Source: an uncultured Pelagibacteraceae bacterium
GTDB lineage: Bacteria > Pseudomonadota > Alphaproteobacteria > Pelagibacterales > Pelagibacteraceae
NCBI GenBank assembly: GCA_902597675.1
Contig: CACJYR010000006.1
Span: 1-54,950 of the forward strand
Direction of reading: 5' to 3'
DNA: 54,950 nt
The notes under the pieces were generated by a model. It was not told the DNA's origin, did no database searches, and worked only from the letters and a program-made list of their open reading frames with translations. Position 1 is the stretch's first letter; the number at the start of each line of letters is the position of its first letter. The translations under genes were made by a program, and so were the position numbers. Positions 33,400 to 41,602 of this stretch are shown one piece after another.

Positions 33400-34167
33400 A
33401 TGTTGCGAGATTTTATAGAAATTTTAATTCTTTCTGCTGTTCAAGGAATTTCTGAATTTTTACCCATAAGTTCGTCAGCTCATTTAATATTGGTATCAAA
33501 TTTTTATGATTTAGAAACAAGTTCTTTATTAATAGACATAAGTCTACATTTGGGCTCATTAATTGCAGTAATTTTTTATTTTAGAAAAGAGCTATTTGAT
33601 CTAAGAAATAATAATAGGTTATTAAGTTTAATAATTATTGGCTCCTTGCCTTTAATATTTTTTGGATATATTTTATATTCCACCGAATTTATTCATCTTT
33701 TAAGAAACACAAAAGTAATTGCATCAACAACACTATTTTTTGGATTCATACTTTTCTTTGCTGATCAAAGAAAAATTGATCGAAATATTTCTACAGATTT
33801 GAATATTAAATCAGTTTTATTAATTGGTTTATTTCAAATATTGGCGTTGATACCAGGAGTTAGTAGGGCTGGAATAACGATTACGGCAGCAAGATTTTTG
33901 AATTTCAATAGAACAGACGCTAGTAAAATTTCTTTTTTACTGTCTATACCTGCATTAGCAGGCGCAAGCTTCCTAGGTTTAAGAGAGGCTTTTGAACAAT
34001 CAATAGAAATAAATTTTTTATTATTAATTGCTACTTTTTTATCATTTATGTTTTCTTTTTTTACAATTAAGTATTTTCTTAAATTTATAAGTAAAATTTC
34101 TTTTAATGTGTTTGTAATTTATCGGATAATTCTTGGCTTAATTTTATTTTATATAATATATATTTAA
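33400..34167 (+). CDS. uppP: Undecaprenyl-diphosphatase (UppP/BacA)
   Basis: 255 aa polytopic membrane enzyme that recycles the lipid carrier for peptidoglycan and glycan export. Signature 1 is AVQGISEFLPISSSAHL (about 13-29) and signature 2 PGVSRAGITITAARFL. The membrane-helix pattern fits the family's two inverted repeats. It uses ATG at 33400; an ATG 4 bp earlier is out of frame. The end shares TTAA with the stop of the convergent EamA gene. Confidence 0.96.
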   Translation: MLRDFIEILILSAVQGISEFLPISSSAHLILVSNFYDLETSSLLIDISLHLGSLIAVIFYFRKELFDLRNNNRLLSLIIIGSLPLIFFGYILYSTEFIHLLRNTKVIASTTLFFGFILFFADQRKIDRNISTDLNIKSVLLIGLFQILALIPGVSRAGITITAARFLNFNRTDASKISFLLSIPALAGASFLGLREAFEQSIEINFLLLIATFLSFMFSFFTIKYFLKFISKISFNVFVIYRIILGLILFYIIYI

Positions 34168-35054
34168 CTTGCTTTCCTTATTAATGGAACTAATTGAGAT
34201 AATAAAACTCCACTCAATATAAAAAAACAACCAAGTAAATTATTAATGCCTAATATTTGATTTAAAAGAAACCAGGCGGCAATTGTTGCAAACACACCCT
34301 CCAAAGAAAAAATTATTGCTGCTGGTGCTGGAGTTATATTTCTTTGAGCATAAATTTGTAAAACAAATGCAAAACCACCTGATAAAATACCAGCATATAA
34401 AATCGAGTCTATTTCATTTAATATATTAGCGATTACAAATTCTTCAGAAAATAAACCTATTATAAATGAGAATAGAGCAACTAGCAGAGTTTGAATTGCA
34501 CCAATAGTCAATGGTAGATTGTACTTTTTGATAATCATACCAGTAAAAATAATATGTGTACTCCAAAATAAAGCTCCTAATACCACAAGGGTATCACCTA
34601 ATCTTACAGTTGCATCTTGAAAATTTGTTAATAAATATCCTCCGATTAAACATAAAATTACCGATGGCCATACACTCCAGTGTAAAAAATCTTTTTTAAA
34701 GATGAAAATAATTATTGGGACCATTGGCACATAAAAAATTGTAAAAAAAGCAGCATTTGCTACATCAGTGTAAAGCAACGCAACCTGTTGTAATGCTGAG
34801 CCCAAAAATAATGATAGTCCGATTAAAAAGGACAGGATAACGAATGTTTTTGTATCAAACCTAAATTCTTTTTTTAGTTTTTTTGCTTCAAACATTAATG
34901 CTAAAGGAACAATTGCTAAAAACCCCACAAAAAATCTTACTGAATTAAAAGTGAATGGGCCGATGTCGTCCATGCCTGTATCTTGTGCAATAAATGTGGT
35001 CCCCCAAATGAAAGTGCATAATAGTGCACTAAATAATGAGAGAGTTTTTGACAT
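34164..35054 (-). CDS. EamA/DMT-family transporter
   Basis: 296 aa, about ten membrane helices in two EamA repeats. The first contains ALLCTFIWGTTFIAQDTG and FNSVRFFVGFLA; the second begins near GDTLVVLGALFWSTHIIFTG. It closes with AAIIFSLEGVFATIAAWFLLN. The family moves small metabolites (amino acids, sugars, nucleobases); the substrate cannot be read. It starts 4 bp after the aceF stop, so it is probably a distal gene of the aceE-aceF transcript. Confidence 0.88.
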   Translation of the reverse strand: MSKTLSLFSALLCTFIWGTTFIAQDTGMDDIGPFTFNSVRFFVGFLAIVPLALMFEAKKLKKEFRFDTKTFVILSFLIGLSLFLGSALQQVALLYTDVANAAFFTIFYVPMVPIIIFIFKKDFLHWSVWPSVILCLIGGYLLTNFQDATVRLGDTLVVLGALFWSTHIIFTGMIIKKYNLPLTIGAIQTLLVALFSFIIGLFSEEFVIANILNEIDSILYAGILSGGFAFVLQIYAQRNITPAPAAIIFSLEGVFATIAAWFLLNQILGINNLLGCFFILSGVLLSQLVPLIRKAS

Positions 35055-35058
35055 ATTT

Positions 35059-36333
35059 TTACACAGCTAATTTGTAAGCAAAATTTTTTCCAAGATTATC
35101 TTTCAAATCGTTGTTAAATCGAGCTGCTTCAGCTCCATCAATTATTCTGTGATCATATGATAAAGATAAAGGTAACATTGTTCGTGTAATAAATTTTCCA
35201 TCAATAAAAATTTGTTTTTTTTGAGATTTGCCAACTCCCAAAATTGCAACTTCAGGATAATTAATTATAGGTGTAAAAAAAGAACCACCAATACCTCCTA
35301 GACTTGTTATTGTCATGGAACCACCAAATAATTCTTTTTTATCAATTTTAAGATTCCTACACTGATCACTTAATTTTTTAAGTTCGTTGCCAATTAATGA
35401 AATATTCTTATTATCAGCATTTCTTAGTTTTGGCACCATAAGTCCATGCTTCGTATCTACTGCTATTCCAATATGGTAATACTTTTTTAAGGTCATTTTT
35501 CCTTTATCAATTTCATCTATAGATGAATTAAAATTTGGAAATTTTTTAAGTGATGCAGTTAATGCTTTGACGATAAAAGCTAAAGGAGTAATTTTTTTTT
35601 TTTCTCCAGTGTAAATATCTGTAAGAGATGTTCTAAACTCCTCTAATTCAGTTATATCTGCTTCATCATGATTGGTCACATGGGGAATATTGGTCCAAGA
35701 ATTCATAAGATATTTAGACGAAAGTCTCTTCACTCTTGGAATATCCTTTATTTCTGTTTTTCCAAATTCAGAGTGAGGATATTCTAGTTCTATCGTTTCA
35801 TCTTTTTTGAATTCTTTTTCAGAATTTATCTTAGGTTTATTTGCGACAAATGACTTTACATCACTTTCAGTTACTCTTCCTAGTCTTTTACTACCTTCAA
35901 CTTTACTAATATCAACACCAAGTTCTCTTGCGAATTTTCTGACTTTTGGTGAGGCTGCAGTTTTTTTAGAAAAATTTTTTACGATAACATTTTTTGATCC
36001 AACTTCTTTTCTAATTTCTATTTTTTTTTCTTTAGTATTTTCTTTTTTAATTGTTTTTATTTCTTCAGTTTTTAATTGAGTTTCTACTTGATTGTCTTTT
36101 GATTCAATTTCTAATATTTTATCACCTTCCGAAACCTTATCCCCAACATTTAAATTTAATTCTGTAACTATTCCATTATGTAATGAGGGTATTTCAATAC
36201 TCGATTTATCACTTTCAATTGTTATTAAAGGATCATTTTTTTTAATCTCTTGACCCTTTTTGACTATAATTTCAATAACCTCTACATCTTTAAATTCACC
36301 AATATTTGGAACTTTTATATCTTTTTTGGGCAT
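35059..36333 (-). CDS. aceF: Pyruvate dehydrogenase E2 (dihydrolipoamide acetyltransferase)
   Basis: 424 aa from the ATG at 36333; an upstream in-frame ATG (36411) lies inside aceE and adds residues unlike the family. There is one lipoyl domain (Lys43 in ESDKSSIE), a Lys/Glu-rich linker, a subunit-binding domain (SPKVRKFARELGVDISKVEGSKRLGRV split around 155-180) and a catalytic acetyltransferase domain ending in SYDHRIIDG. The start is 1 bp after the aceE stop. No lpd (E3) gene follows, so E3 is encoded elsewhere. Confidence 0.95.
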   Translation of the reverse strand: MPKKDIKVPNIGEFKDVEVIEIIVKKGQEIKKNDPLITIESDKSSIEIPSLHNGIVTELNLNVGDKVSEGDKILEIESKDNQVETQLKTEEIKTIKKENTKEKKIEIRKEVGSKNVIVKNFSKKTAASPKVRKFARELGVDISKVEGSKRLGRVTESDVKSFVANKPKINSEKEFKKDETIELEYPHSEFGKTEIKDIPRVKRLSSKYLMNSWTNIPHVTNHDEADITELEEFRTSLTDIYTGEKKKITPLAFIVKALTASLKKFPNFNSSIDEIDKGKMTLKKYYHIGIAVDTKHGLMVPKLRNADNKNISLIGNELKKLSDQCRNLKIDKKELFGGSMTITSLGGIGGSFFTPIINYPEVAILGVGKSQKKQIFIDGKFITRTMLPLSLSYDHRIIDGAEAARFNNDLKDNLGKNFAYKLAV

Positions 36334-36334
36334 T

Positions 36335-39300
36335 CTATAATTTTGTTGGCATAGGTTTATCAATATCAATCTTATACTTTTTGATTGCTTCTTTTGCATA
36401 TTTTGATGCAATAAGCTGTTCCTTAGCTAAAATACTCAAACCATATGTTGTGATATGTTCCTTATCAACTTCAAAAAATTTTCTTAACTTCTTTCTTGTA
36501 TCACTTCGACCAAATCCATCCGTTCCTAATGAATAAAAACTTTTATTTACGTATGGTCTAATCTGGTCAGAATTCATTCTCATATAATCAGAAGCTGCTA
36601 AAATTGGTCCTTCAGTATTACCCAAACATTTTTCTACATAGCTTTTTTTAGGCTCTTTATCAGGATTTAGAAGATTGTATCTCTCTACCTCAAGGCCATC
36701 CCTTCTTAATTCATTAAAGCTGGTTACACTCCAAATCTCACTATCGATTTGATACTCATTTTGTAATATTTCGGCACCAGCTATCATTTCTCTTAAGATT
36801 GTGCCAGATCCAAGAAATTGAATTTTAGTTTTTTTATACTTGTTAAACTCCTTTATTTTATACATTCCTTTTAAAATACCTTCCTCACATGATTTATCTT
36901 TTGGCATTTCTGGATGAGGATAATTTTCATTCATGGTCGTAATATAATAGAAAATATTCTCTTTTTTCTCATGCATTCTTCTTAAACCTTCTCGAAAAAT
37001 GACTGCAAGCTCGTAGTGAAATGTTGGATCGTATGATCTGCAATTAGGAATAGTTGAAGCCATCAAATGACTATGACCATCTTGATGTTGTAAACCTTCC
37101 CCAGCAAGAGTTGTTCTTCCAGCGGTTGCTCCGATCAAAAACCCTCTGGACTGGCTATCAGCACCCGCCCAAGCAAAATCACCAATTCTCTGAAAGCCAA
37201 ACATTGAGTAAAAAAGATAAATTGGGATCATTTCTATATCATGGTTAGTATATGAAGTTCCTGCGGCGATCCAAGATGACATCGCTCCAGCCTCGTTAAT
37301 TCCTTCCTCTAAAACTTGACCACTCTTTTCCTCTTTATAAGAACTTAATTGAGCAGAATCTTCTGGCTCATATTTTTGACCTTCATGAGCATAAATTCCT
37401 ATTTTTTGGAAAAAACCCTCCATTCCGAATGTTCTAGCCTCATCAGGTATGATTGGAACCAGTCTTGGTGCAACATTTTTATCTCTCAAAAGGTTTGTTA
37501 ACATTCTAACCAATGCCATTGTGGTCGACATTTCTTTTTCACCTGTAGAAACTTTCATATTATCGAAAATATCTTTTGGTGGTGCTTTAACAGGTTTGGC
37601 GTAAGTTGTTCTTTCAGGAATAAAACCACCCAGTTGAATTCGTCTTTCATTTATATATTTAATCTCTGGAGAATTTTGATCAGGCTTGTAGTATTCAATA
37701 TTCTTAACTTGTTGATCTGTTAATGGAACATCAAACCTGTCTCTGTAATACATTAAGTCATCGATATCTAACTTCTTAGTCTGGTGAGTTGTATTTACAC
37801 TCTCACCACTTTTGCCCATTCCATAACCCTTAATAGTTTTTGCAATTACAACTGTAGGACTTCCAACATTTTTAGATGCTTTATCATAAGCTGCAAAAAC
37901 TTTATGAGGGTCGTGACCACCCCTGTTTAATCGCCAAATATCTTTGTCTGAAAGACTGGAAACCAACTCTTTGGTCTCTAAATATTTTCCAAAAAATTTT
38001 TCTCTCACATACGCACCGTCCCTTGCTTTCATTGCTTGATACTCGCCATCGACAGTCTCATTCATTGTTTTAACTAAATGACCTGTTTTATCATTGGCAA
38101 GCAATGGATCCCAATAAGAGCCCCAAATAACTTTTATAACATTCCATCCTGCACCTCTAAAAATTCCCTCTAATTCCTGAATTATTTTTCCGTTTCCACG
38201 AACTGGTCCGTCTAGTCTTTGAAGATTACAATTTACAACAAATATTAAGTTATCTAATTTTTCTCTTGCGGCTAAACCAATCGCGCCTAAAGATTCAGGT
38301 TCATCCATTTCGCCATCACCTAAAAATGCCCAAACTTTTCTACCTTCATCTTTAATGAGACCTCTATTGATTAAGTACTTCATGAATCTTGCTTGATAAA
38401 TTGCAAGCATTGGACCTAATCCCATGGACACTGTTGGAAATTGCCAAAAATTCGGCATTAGCCAAGGATGAGGATATGAGGAAAGACCACCAGGGTTTAC
38501 TTCTTGTCTAAAACTATCTAATTGTTTTTCGTTAAGTCTACCTTCTAGATAAGCTCTAGCGTACATACCTGGAGCGCTATGACCTTGAAAATAAATTAAA
38601 TCTCCACCAAATTTATTATTTTTAGCTCTCCAAAAATGATTCATACCAACATCGTAAAGAGTTGCAGCAGATGCAAAAGTTCCAATATGCCCTCCAAGTT
38701 CTGGGAATTTTTTATTTGCTCTAACTACCATTGCAGCAGCATTCCATCTAATTAAAGATCTAATTCTTCTCTCTATGTTTTGATCTCCATTAGATTTTTT
38801 TTCCTCGTTAACTGGTATAGTGTTTATATAAGGAGTATTTTGCGTATAGGGTATATTGGCACCCTCCATATAAGCTTTGTTAATAAGTTCTTTAATTAAA
38901 TAATGTGCCCTCTGATTTCCGTCTTTTTCTATTACTGCTGACAAAGACTCAAGCCATTCACTTGTTTCTAGTGGATCAATATCCCCCTCTTTAACTACTT
39001 GGATTATTTTTGGTTTTTCGATCTCAATTATTTTTTTTGGAATATTTTGGTCCTGATTTTTTCTTAAAGTACTCTCAGCTTCTTGAATTAAATTTTCAGT
39101 TTCTTTTGGAACACTTTCTTTTTGAGATAATGATTGATTTGAAGAAATATTTATTAATAGATCTCCCTTTGAAACCTTATCTCCAACTTTAACATTTACA
39201 GACTCGACTTTGCCAGAAAATATTGATGGTATTTCAACACTCGATTTATCACTTTCAATAGTAACAACAGGATCATTTTTTTTAATATCTTGACCCTCTT

Positions 39301-39370
39301 TTACTAAAAGTTCTATAACTTCCACGTTCTCAAAATCACCTATGTCAGGAACTAACAATTTTTCAGTCAT
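36335..39370 (-). CDS. aceE: Pyruvate dehydrogenase E1, homodimeric type, with fused N-terminal lipoyl domain
   Basis: 1011 aa, versus 887 in E. coli. Residues 1-77 form a complete lipoyl domain (Lys42 in ESDKSSVE, VGDKVSKGD) and residues 78-128 a flexible charged linker. The AceE core starts near IDPLETSEWLESL. Core motifs include GHSAPGMYARAYLEGR, the thiamine-diphosphate GDGEMDEPES and later GLQHQDGHSH. The fused arm should be lipoylated and may carry acetyl groups alongside AceF. Most alphaproteobacteria I know use a heterodimeric PdhA/PdhB E1, so this homodimeric form is notable. Confidence 0.95.
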   Translation of the reverse strand: MTEKLLVPDIGDFENVEVIELLVKEGQDIKKNDPVVTIESDKSSVEIPSIFSGKVESVNVKVGDKVSKGDLLINISSNQSLSQKESVPKETENLIQEAESTLRKNQDQNIPKKIIEIEKPKIIQVVKEGDIDPLETSEWLESLSAVIEKDGNQRAHYLIKELINKAYMEGANIPYTQNTPYINTIPVNEEKKSNGDQNIERRIRSLIRWNAAAMVVRANKKFPELGGHIGTFASAATLYDVGMNHFWRAKNNKFGGDLIYFQGHSAPGMYARAYLEGRLNEKQLDSFRQEVNPGGLSSYPHPWLMPNFWQFPTVSMGLGPMLAIYQARFMKYLINRGLIKDEGRKVWAFLGDGEMDEPESLGAIGLAAREKLDNLIFVVNCNLQRLDGPVRGNGKIIQELEGIFRGAGWNVIKVIWGSYWDPLLANDKTGHLVKTMNETVDGEYQAMKARDGAYVREKFFGKYLETKELVSSLSDKDIWRLNRGGHDPHKVFAAYDKASKNVGSPTVVIAKTIKGYGMGKSGESVNTTHQTKKLDIDDLMYYRDRFDVPLTDQQVKNIEYYKPDQNSPEIKYINERRIQLGGFIPERTTYAKPVKAPPKDIFDNMKVSTGEKEMSTTMALVRMLTNLLRDKNVAPRLVPIIPDEARTFGMEGFFQKIGIYAHEGQKYEPEDSAQLSSYKEEKSGQVLEEGINEAGAMSSWIAAGTSYTNHDIEMIPIYLFYSMFGFQRIGDFAWAGADSQSRGFLIGATAGRTTLAGEGLQHQDGHSHLMASTIPNCRSYDPTFHYELAVIFREGLRRMHEKKENIFYYITTMNENYPHPEMPKDKSCEEGILKGMYKIKEFNKYKKTKIQFLGSGTILREMIAGAEILQNEYQIDSEIWSVTSFNELRRDGLEVERYNLLNPDKEPKKSYVEKCLGNTEGPILAASDYMRMNSDQIRPYVNKSFYSLGTDGFGRSDTRKKLRKFFEVDKEHITTYGLSILAKEQLIASKYAKEAIKKYKIDIDKPMPTKL

Positions 39371-39466
39371 TTTTAAAAGTTTTATACATAAAAAAAATTT
39401 ACTTAATCTTTAATTTTAACACATTCTATCCAATTTTTTGACACTCTTTATTGAAATACATAAATA

Positions 39467-39583
39467 ATGATTAAAAAGTTATTAAATATATTTATTCAAC
39501 CAAAATTCAACACATATAAAGATGCTAATGTGTGGATCCAAAAAATCTTGTTAGAGGAAAAATACGGAAAAATTAATTCCTAA
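39467..39583 (+). CDS. Possible small protein, 38 aa
   Basis: ATG at 39467 to TAA at 39581 encodes MIKKLLNIFIQPKFNTYKD followed by an amphipathic helix (ANVWIQKILLEEKYGKINS). A perfect -35 TTGACA (39438-39443) lies 17 bp before TAAATA, right against the ATG, giving an almost leaderless transcript if used. The stop overlaps the thiolase stop by 4 bp, as seen for accepted genes here. The family is not recognised. The 39371-39466 stretch before it also holds the aceE promoter. Confidence 0.4.
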   Translation: MIKKLLNIFIQPKFNTYKDANVWIQKILLEEKYGKINS

Positions 39584-40755
39584 ATTTTTTCTACACATAG
39601 CGCAATTCCCATACCGCCACCTATACATAGTGCGGCACAACCTCTTTCTTTATTCTGTTTTTTCATTTCATGTATAAGTGTCACAAGTATTCTTGCTCCA
39701 GATGCACCTATTGGGTGACCTAAAGCAATAGCCCCACCATTTACATTAACTTTGTTTTCATCAATACCCAATTCACTGATAACTGCTATAGCTTGAGCGG
39801 CAAAAGCCTCATTAATTTCAAATAAATCGATTTCATTTAAATTCCAATTTACTTTTTTTGATGCTTGGCGGATAGCTCCTATAGGACCAAGACCCATTAA
39901 AGACGGTTCCAAACCAACAGATGCCCAGGAAATAATTTTGGCCAATGGTTTAAGTGAATTTTGTTGAGCTTCCCTAAATGTAGTCAATAATAAAGCAGCT
40001 GCTCCATCATTTATACCAGATGAGTTTCCGGGTGTTACGGTCCCACCATCTTTAAAAGCTGTTTTTAATTTTTCTAAATCAGATAATTTTAAATCTTTTC
40101 TTGGGTGTTCATCTTTTTTTAAAATAATACCTTTGTGATTTATCTGCACTATTTCATCATCAAATTTATTATTTTCAATTGCAATTTCTGTTTTTTTTTG
40201 GGATTTAAGAGCAAATTCATCTTGTTGTTTTCTAGAAATATTAAACTTTTTTGCAACATTTTCAGCTGTAACTCCCATGTGGTAATTTTTAAAAGCATCA
40301 GTTAAACCATCATGAATCATAGTATTGATTAATTGATCTTTTGAAATTTCTTTTTTCTCTGAATAAAAATAAGAGTAAGGTGTCATCGACATATTCTCTT
40401 GACCCCCACAAATTACATTATTTGCATCTCCTAATTTAATTTGTTGGTAACCTGAAATAATGGCTCTTAGTCCTGATCCACAAACTTGGTTTACTAAATA
40501 AGCAGGTTTGGATACGGGGATCCCAGCATTTACTGCTGCTTGTCTCGCAGGGTTCTGTCCTCCACCAGCAGTTAAAACCTGGCCCATTATTACTTCATCA
40601 ATTTGATTATTAGATATCTTGCTTCTTTTCAAAACCTCATTTATCACGATAGTGCCAAGTTGATCTCCTTTCAAATCTTTTAATGATCCCTTATAAGTGC
40701 CTATAGGAGTCCTAACTGCACTGCAAATGACCACGTCATCAGGTTTGTTGCTCAT
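39580..40755 (-). CDS. Acetyl-CoA acetyltransferase (thiolase)
   Basis: 391 aa from the ATG at 40755; an in-frame ATG at 40812 adds 19 atypical residues and is rejected. The active site has Cys92 in NQVCGSGLRA, the His in EINEAFAAQA, GHPIGASGAR, and the second Cys in CIGGGMG near the C-terminus. It condenses or cleaves acetoacetyl-CoA; the biosynthetic or degradative role is not decided by sequence. It has no operon partner, lying between the 38-aa ORF and tRNA-Arg. Confidence 0.93.
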   Translation of the reverse strand: MSNKPDDVVICSAVRTPIGTYKGSLKDLKGDQLGTIVINEVLKRSKISNNQIDEVIMGQVLTAGGGQNPARQAAVNAGIPVSKPAYLVNQVCGSGLRAIISGYQQIKLGDANNVICGGQENMSMTPYSYFYSEKKEISKDQLINTMIHDGLTDAFKNYHMGVTAENVAKKFNISRKQQDEFALKSQKKTEIAIENNKFDDEIVQINHKGIILKKDEHPRKDLKLSDLEKLKTAFKDGGTVTPGNSSGINDGAAALLLTTFREAQQNSLKPLAKIISWASVGLEPSLMGLGPIGAIRQASKKVNWNLNEIDLFEINEAFAAQAIAVISELGIDENKVNVNGGAIALGHPIGASGARILVTLIHEMKKQNKERGCAALCIGGGMGIALCVEKI

Positions 40756-40826
40756 AAATTTTAATTTTATCTTATCATTAAAATACACTAAATATTGATA
40801 TACTATAAACAAATATATTTATAAAT

Positions 40827-40903
40827 GCGCCTGTAGCTCAATTGGATAGAGCGCTTGGCTACGGACCAGGAGGTTCTGGGTTCGACTCCTAGCAGGCGCA
40901 CCA
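40827..40903 (+). tRNA. tRNA-Arg (anticodon ACG)
   Basis: 77 nt with encoded CCA. The acceptor stem GCGCCTG/CAGGCGC is perfect, with D-arm GCTCAATTGGATAGAGC, anticodon stem CTTGG/CCAGG around CTACGGA (anticodon ACG, expected to be edited to inosine), and T-arm TCTGGGTTCGACTCCTAG-like. It reads the CGN box. Confidence 0.97.
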
Positions 40904-40917
40904 TAAAAAGGAAAATT

Positions 40918-41016
40918 ATGTTAAAATGGTTAGAAAAAATATCTCTTCAAATGTCAGTAATATATTTTTTTGTTTCTATTTTTGTAATTATATTAATCTT
41001 AACTTTTGTATTATAA
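40918..41016 (+). CDS. Possible 32-aa single-pass membrane peptide
   Basis: The ORF starts 15 bp after tRNA-Arg with a Shine-Dalgarno-like AAGGAAAA at good spacing. It encodes MLKWLEKISLQMSV and then a continuous hydrophobic helix (IYFFVSIFVIILILTFVL) to the stop. The charged start and hydrophobic end give a tail-anchor-like topology. Its stop is 6 bp before the thioesterase start, so it may be co-transcribed with that gene. Not recognised; too short for homology by eye. Confidence 0.5.
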   Translation: MLKWLEKISLQMSVIYFFVSIFVIILILTFVL

Positions 41017-41022
41017 ATAATT

Positions 41023-41433
41023 ATGTCTAATCAATTTGAACAAATCAGTCTCAAACCAGGTTTTATGAAACATAACGGAGGGCTTTTATTTAGAAATATC
41101 TCTGAAAATGAATACGAATTTAAATCAACGATTAATAATAATCATTTAAATGCTGCAGGAATTACTCACGGGGGTTATTTGTCTGCACTGATAGATGCCG
41201 GTGCCGGCACAGCAGCACATAGATCAGCTGATAATGCACCCTGCGTAACAATTTCTTTAGATATAAAGTTTATTGGATCATCAAAAGTTGATGATGAAAT
41301 CTACGGTAAAGTTAAAATATTAAAAAAAACAAAAACTCTTGTATTTTTATTTTGTGAGTTAAATTGTAATGGAAAGATAATTACATCAGCATCAGGAATT
41401 TGGAAAATTTTAAAAATCAAAACAACTGACTAA
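41023..41433 (+). CDS. PaaI-type hotdog thioesterase
   Basis: 136 aa. The HGGYLSALIDAGAGTAAH stretch (about residues 49-66) is the central hotdog helix with the HGG loop, and NAPCVTISLDIKFIGSS is the following strand and CoA groove. The family hydrolyses acyl- or aryl-CoA esters; the physiological substrate is unknown. It is preceded by tRNA-Arg and the 32-aa ORF. The gap 41434-41602 holds small hairpins but no convincing gene. Confidence 0.9.
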   Translation: MSNQFEQISLKPGFMKHNGGLLFRNISENEYEFKSTINNNHLNAAGITHGGYLSALIDAGAGTAAHRSADNAPCVTISLDIKFIGSSKVDDEIYGKVKILKKTKTLVFLFCELNCNGKIITSASGIWKILKIKTTD

Positions 41434-41602
41434 ACATTCAGCACATAATCTTTATAATTAATTTAATTATGTTAAGTTAAATTGTTATTTAAAAAAAAAT
41501 GAGAACTTTTTATCCATCGATTCGGTCATGTTTTAGTCTATTTTTGTTCTTTAACAACAACTACATCTGGTAGATAAAAATTAAGATACACCAAAGATAG
41601 AA

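Noticed and set aside
36334..36411. N-terminal extension of aceF starting at 36411
   Set aside because: It lies within aceE and adds 26 residues unlike any lipoyl-domain start; the ATG at 36333 begins the conserved domain.
40756..40812. 19-residue extension of the thiolase from 40812
   Set aside because: Aromatic, AT-derived residues outside the family; the ATG at 40755 gives the usual start and length.
40795..40823. TTGATA / TTTATA promoter for tRNA-Arg
   Set aside because: The predicted start would fall inside the mature tRNA; another box further upstream must be used.
41499..41573. 24-aa ORF upstream of the helicase (MRTFYPSIRSC...)
   Set aside because: No Shine-Dalgarno, odd composition for this genome and it spans the small hairpins; better treated as leader sequence.
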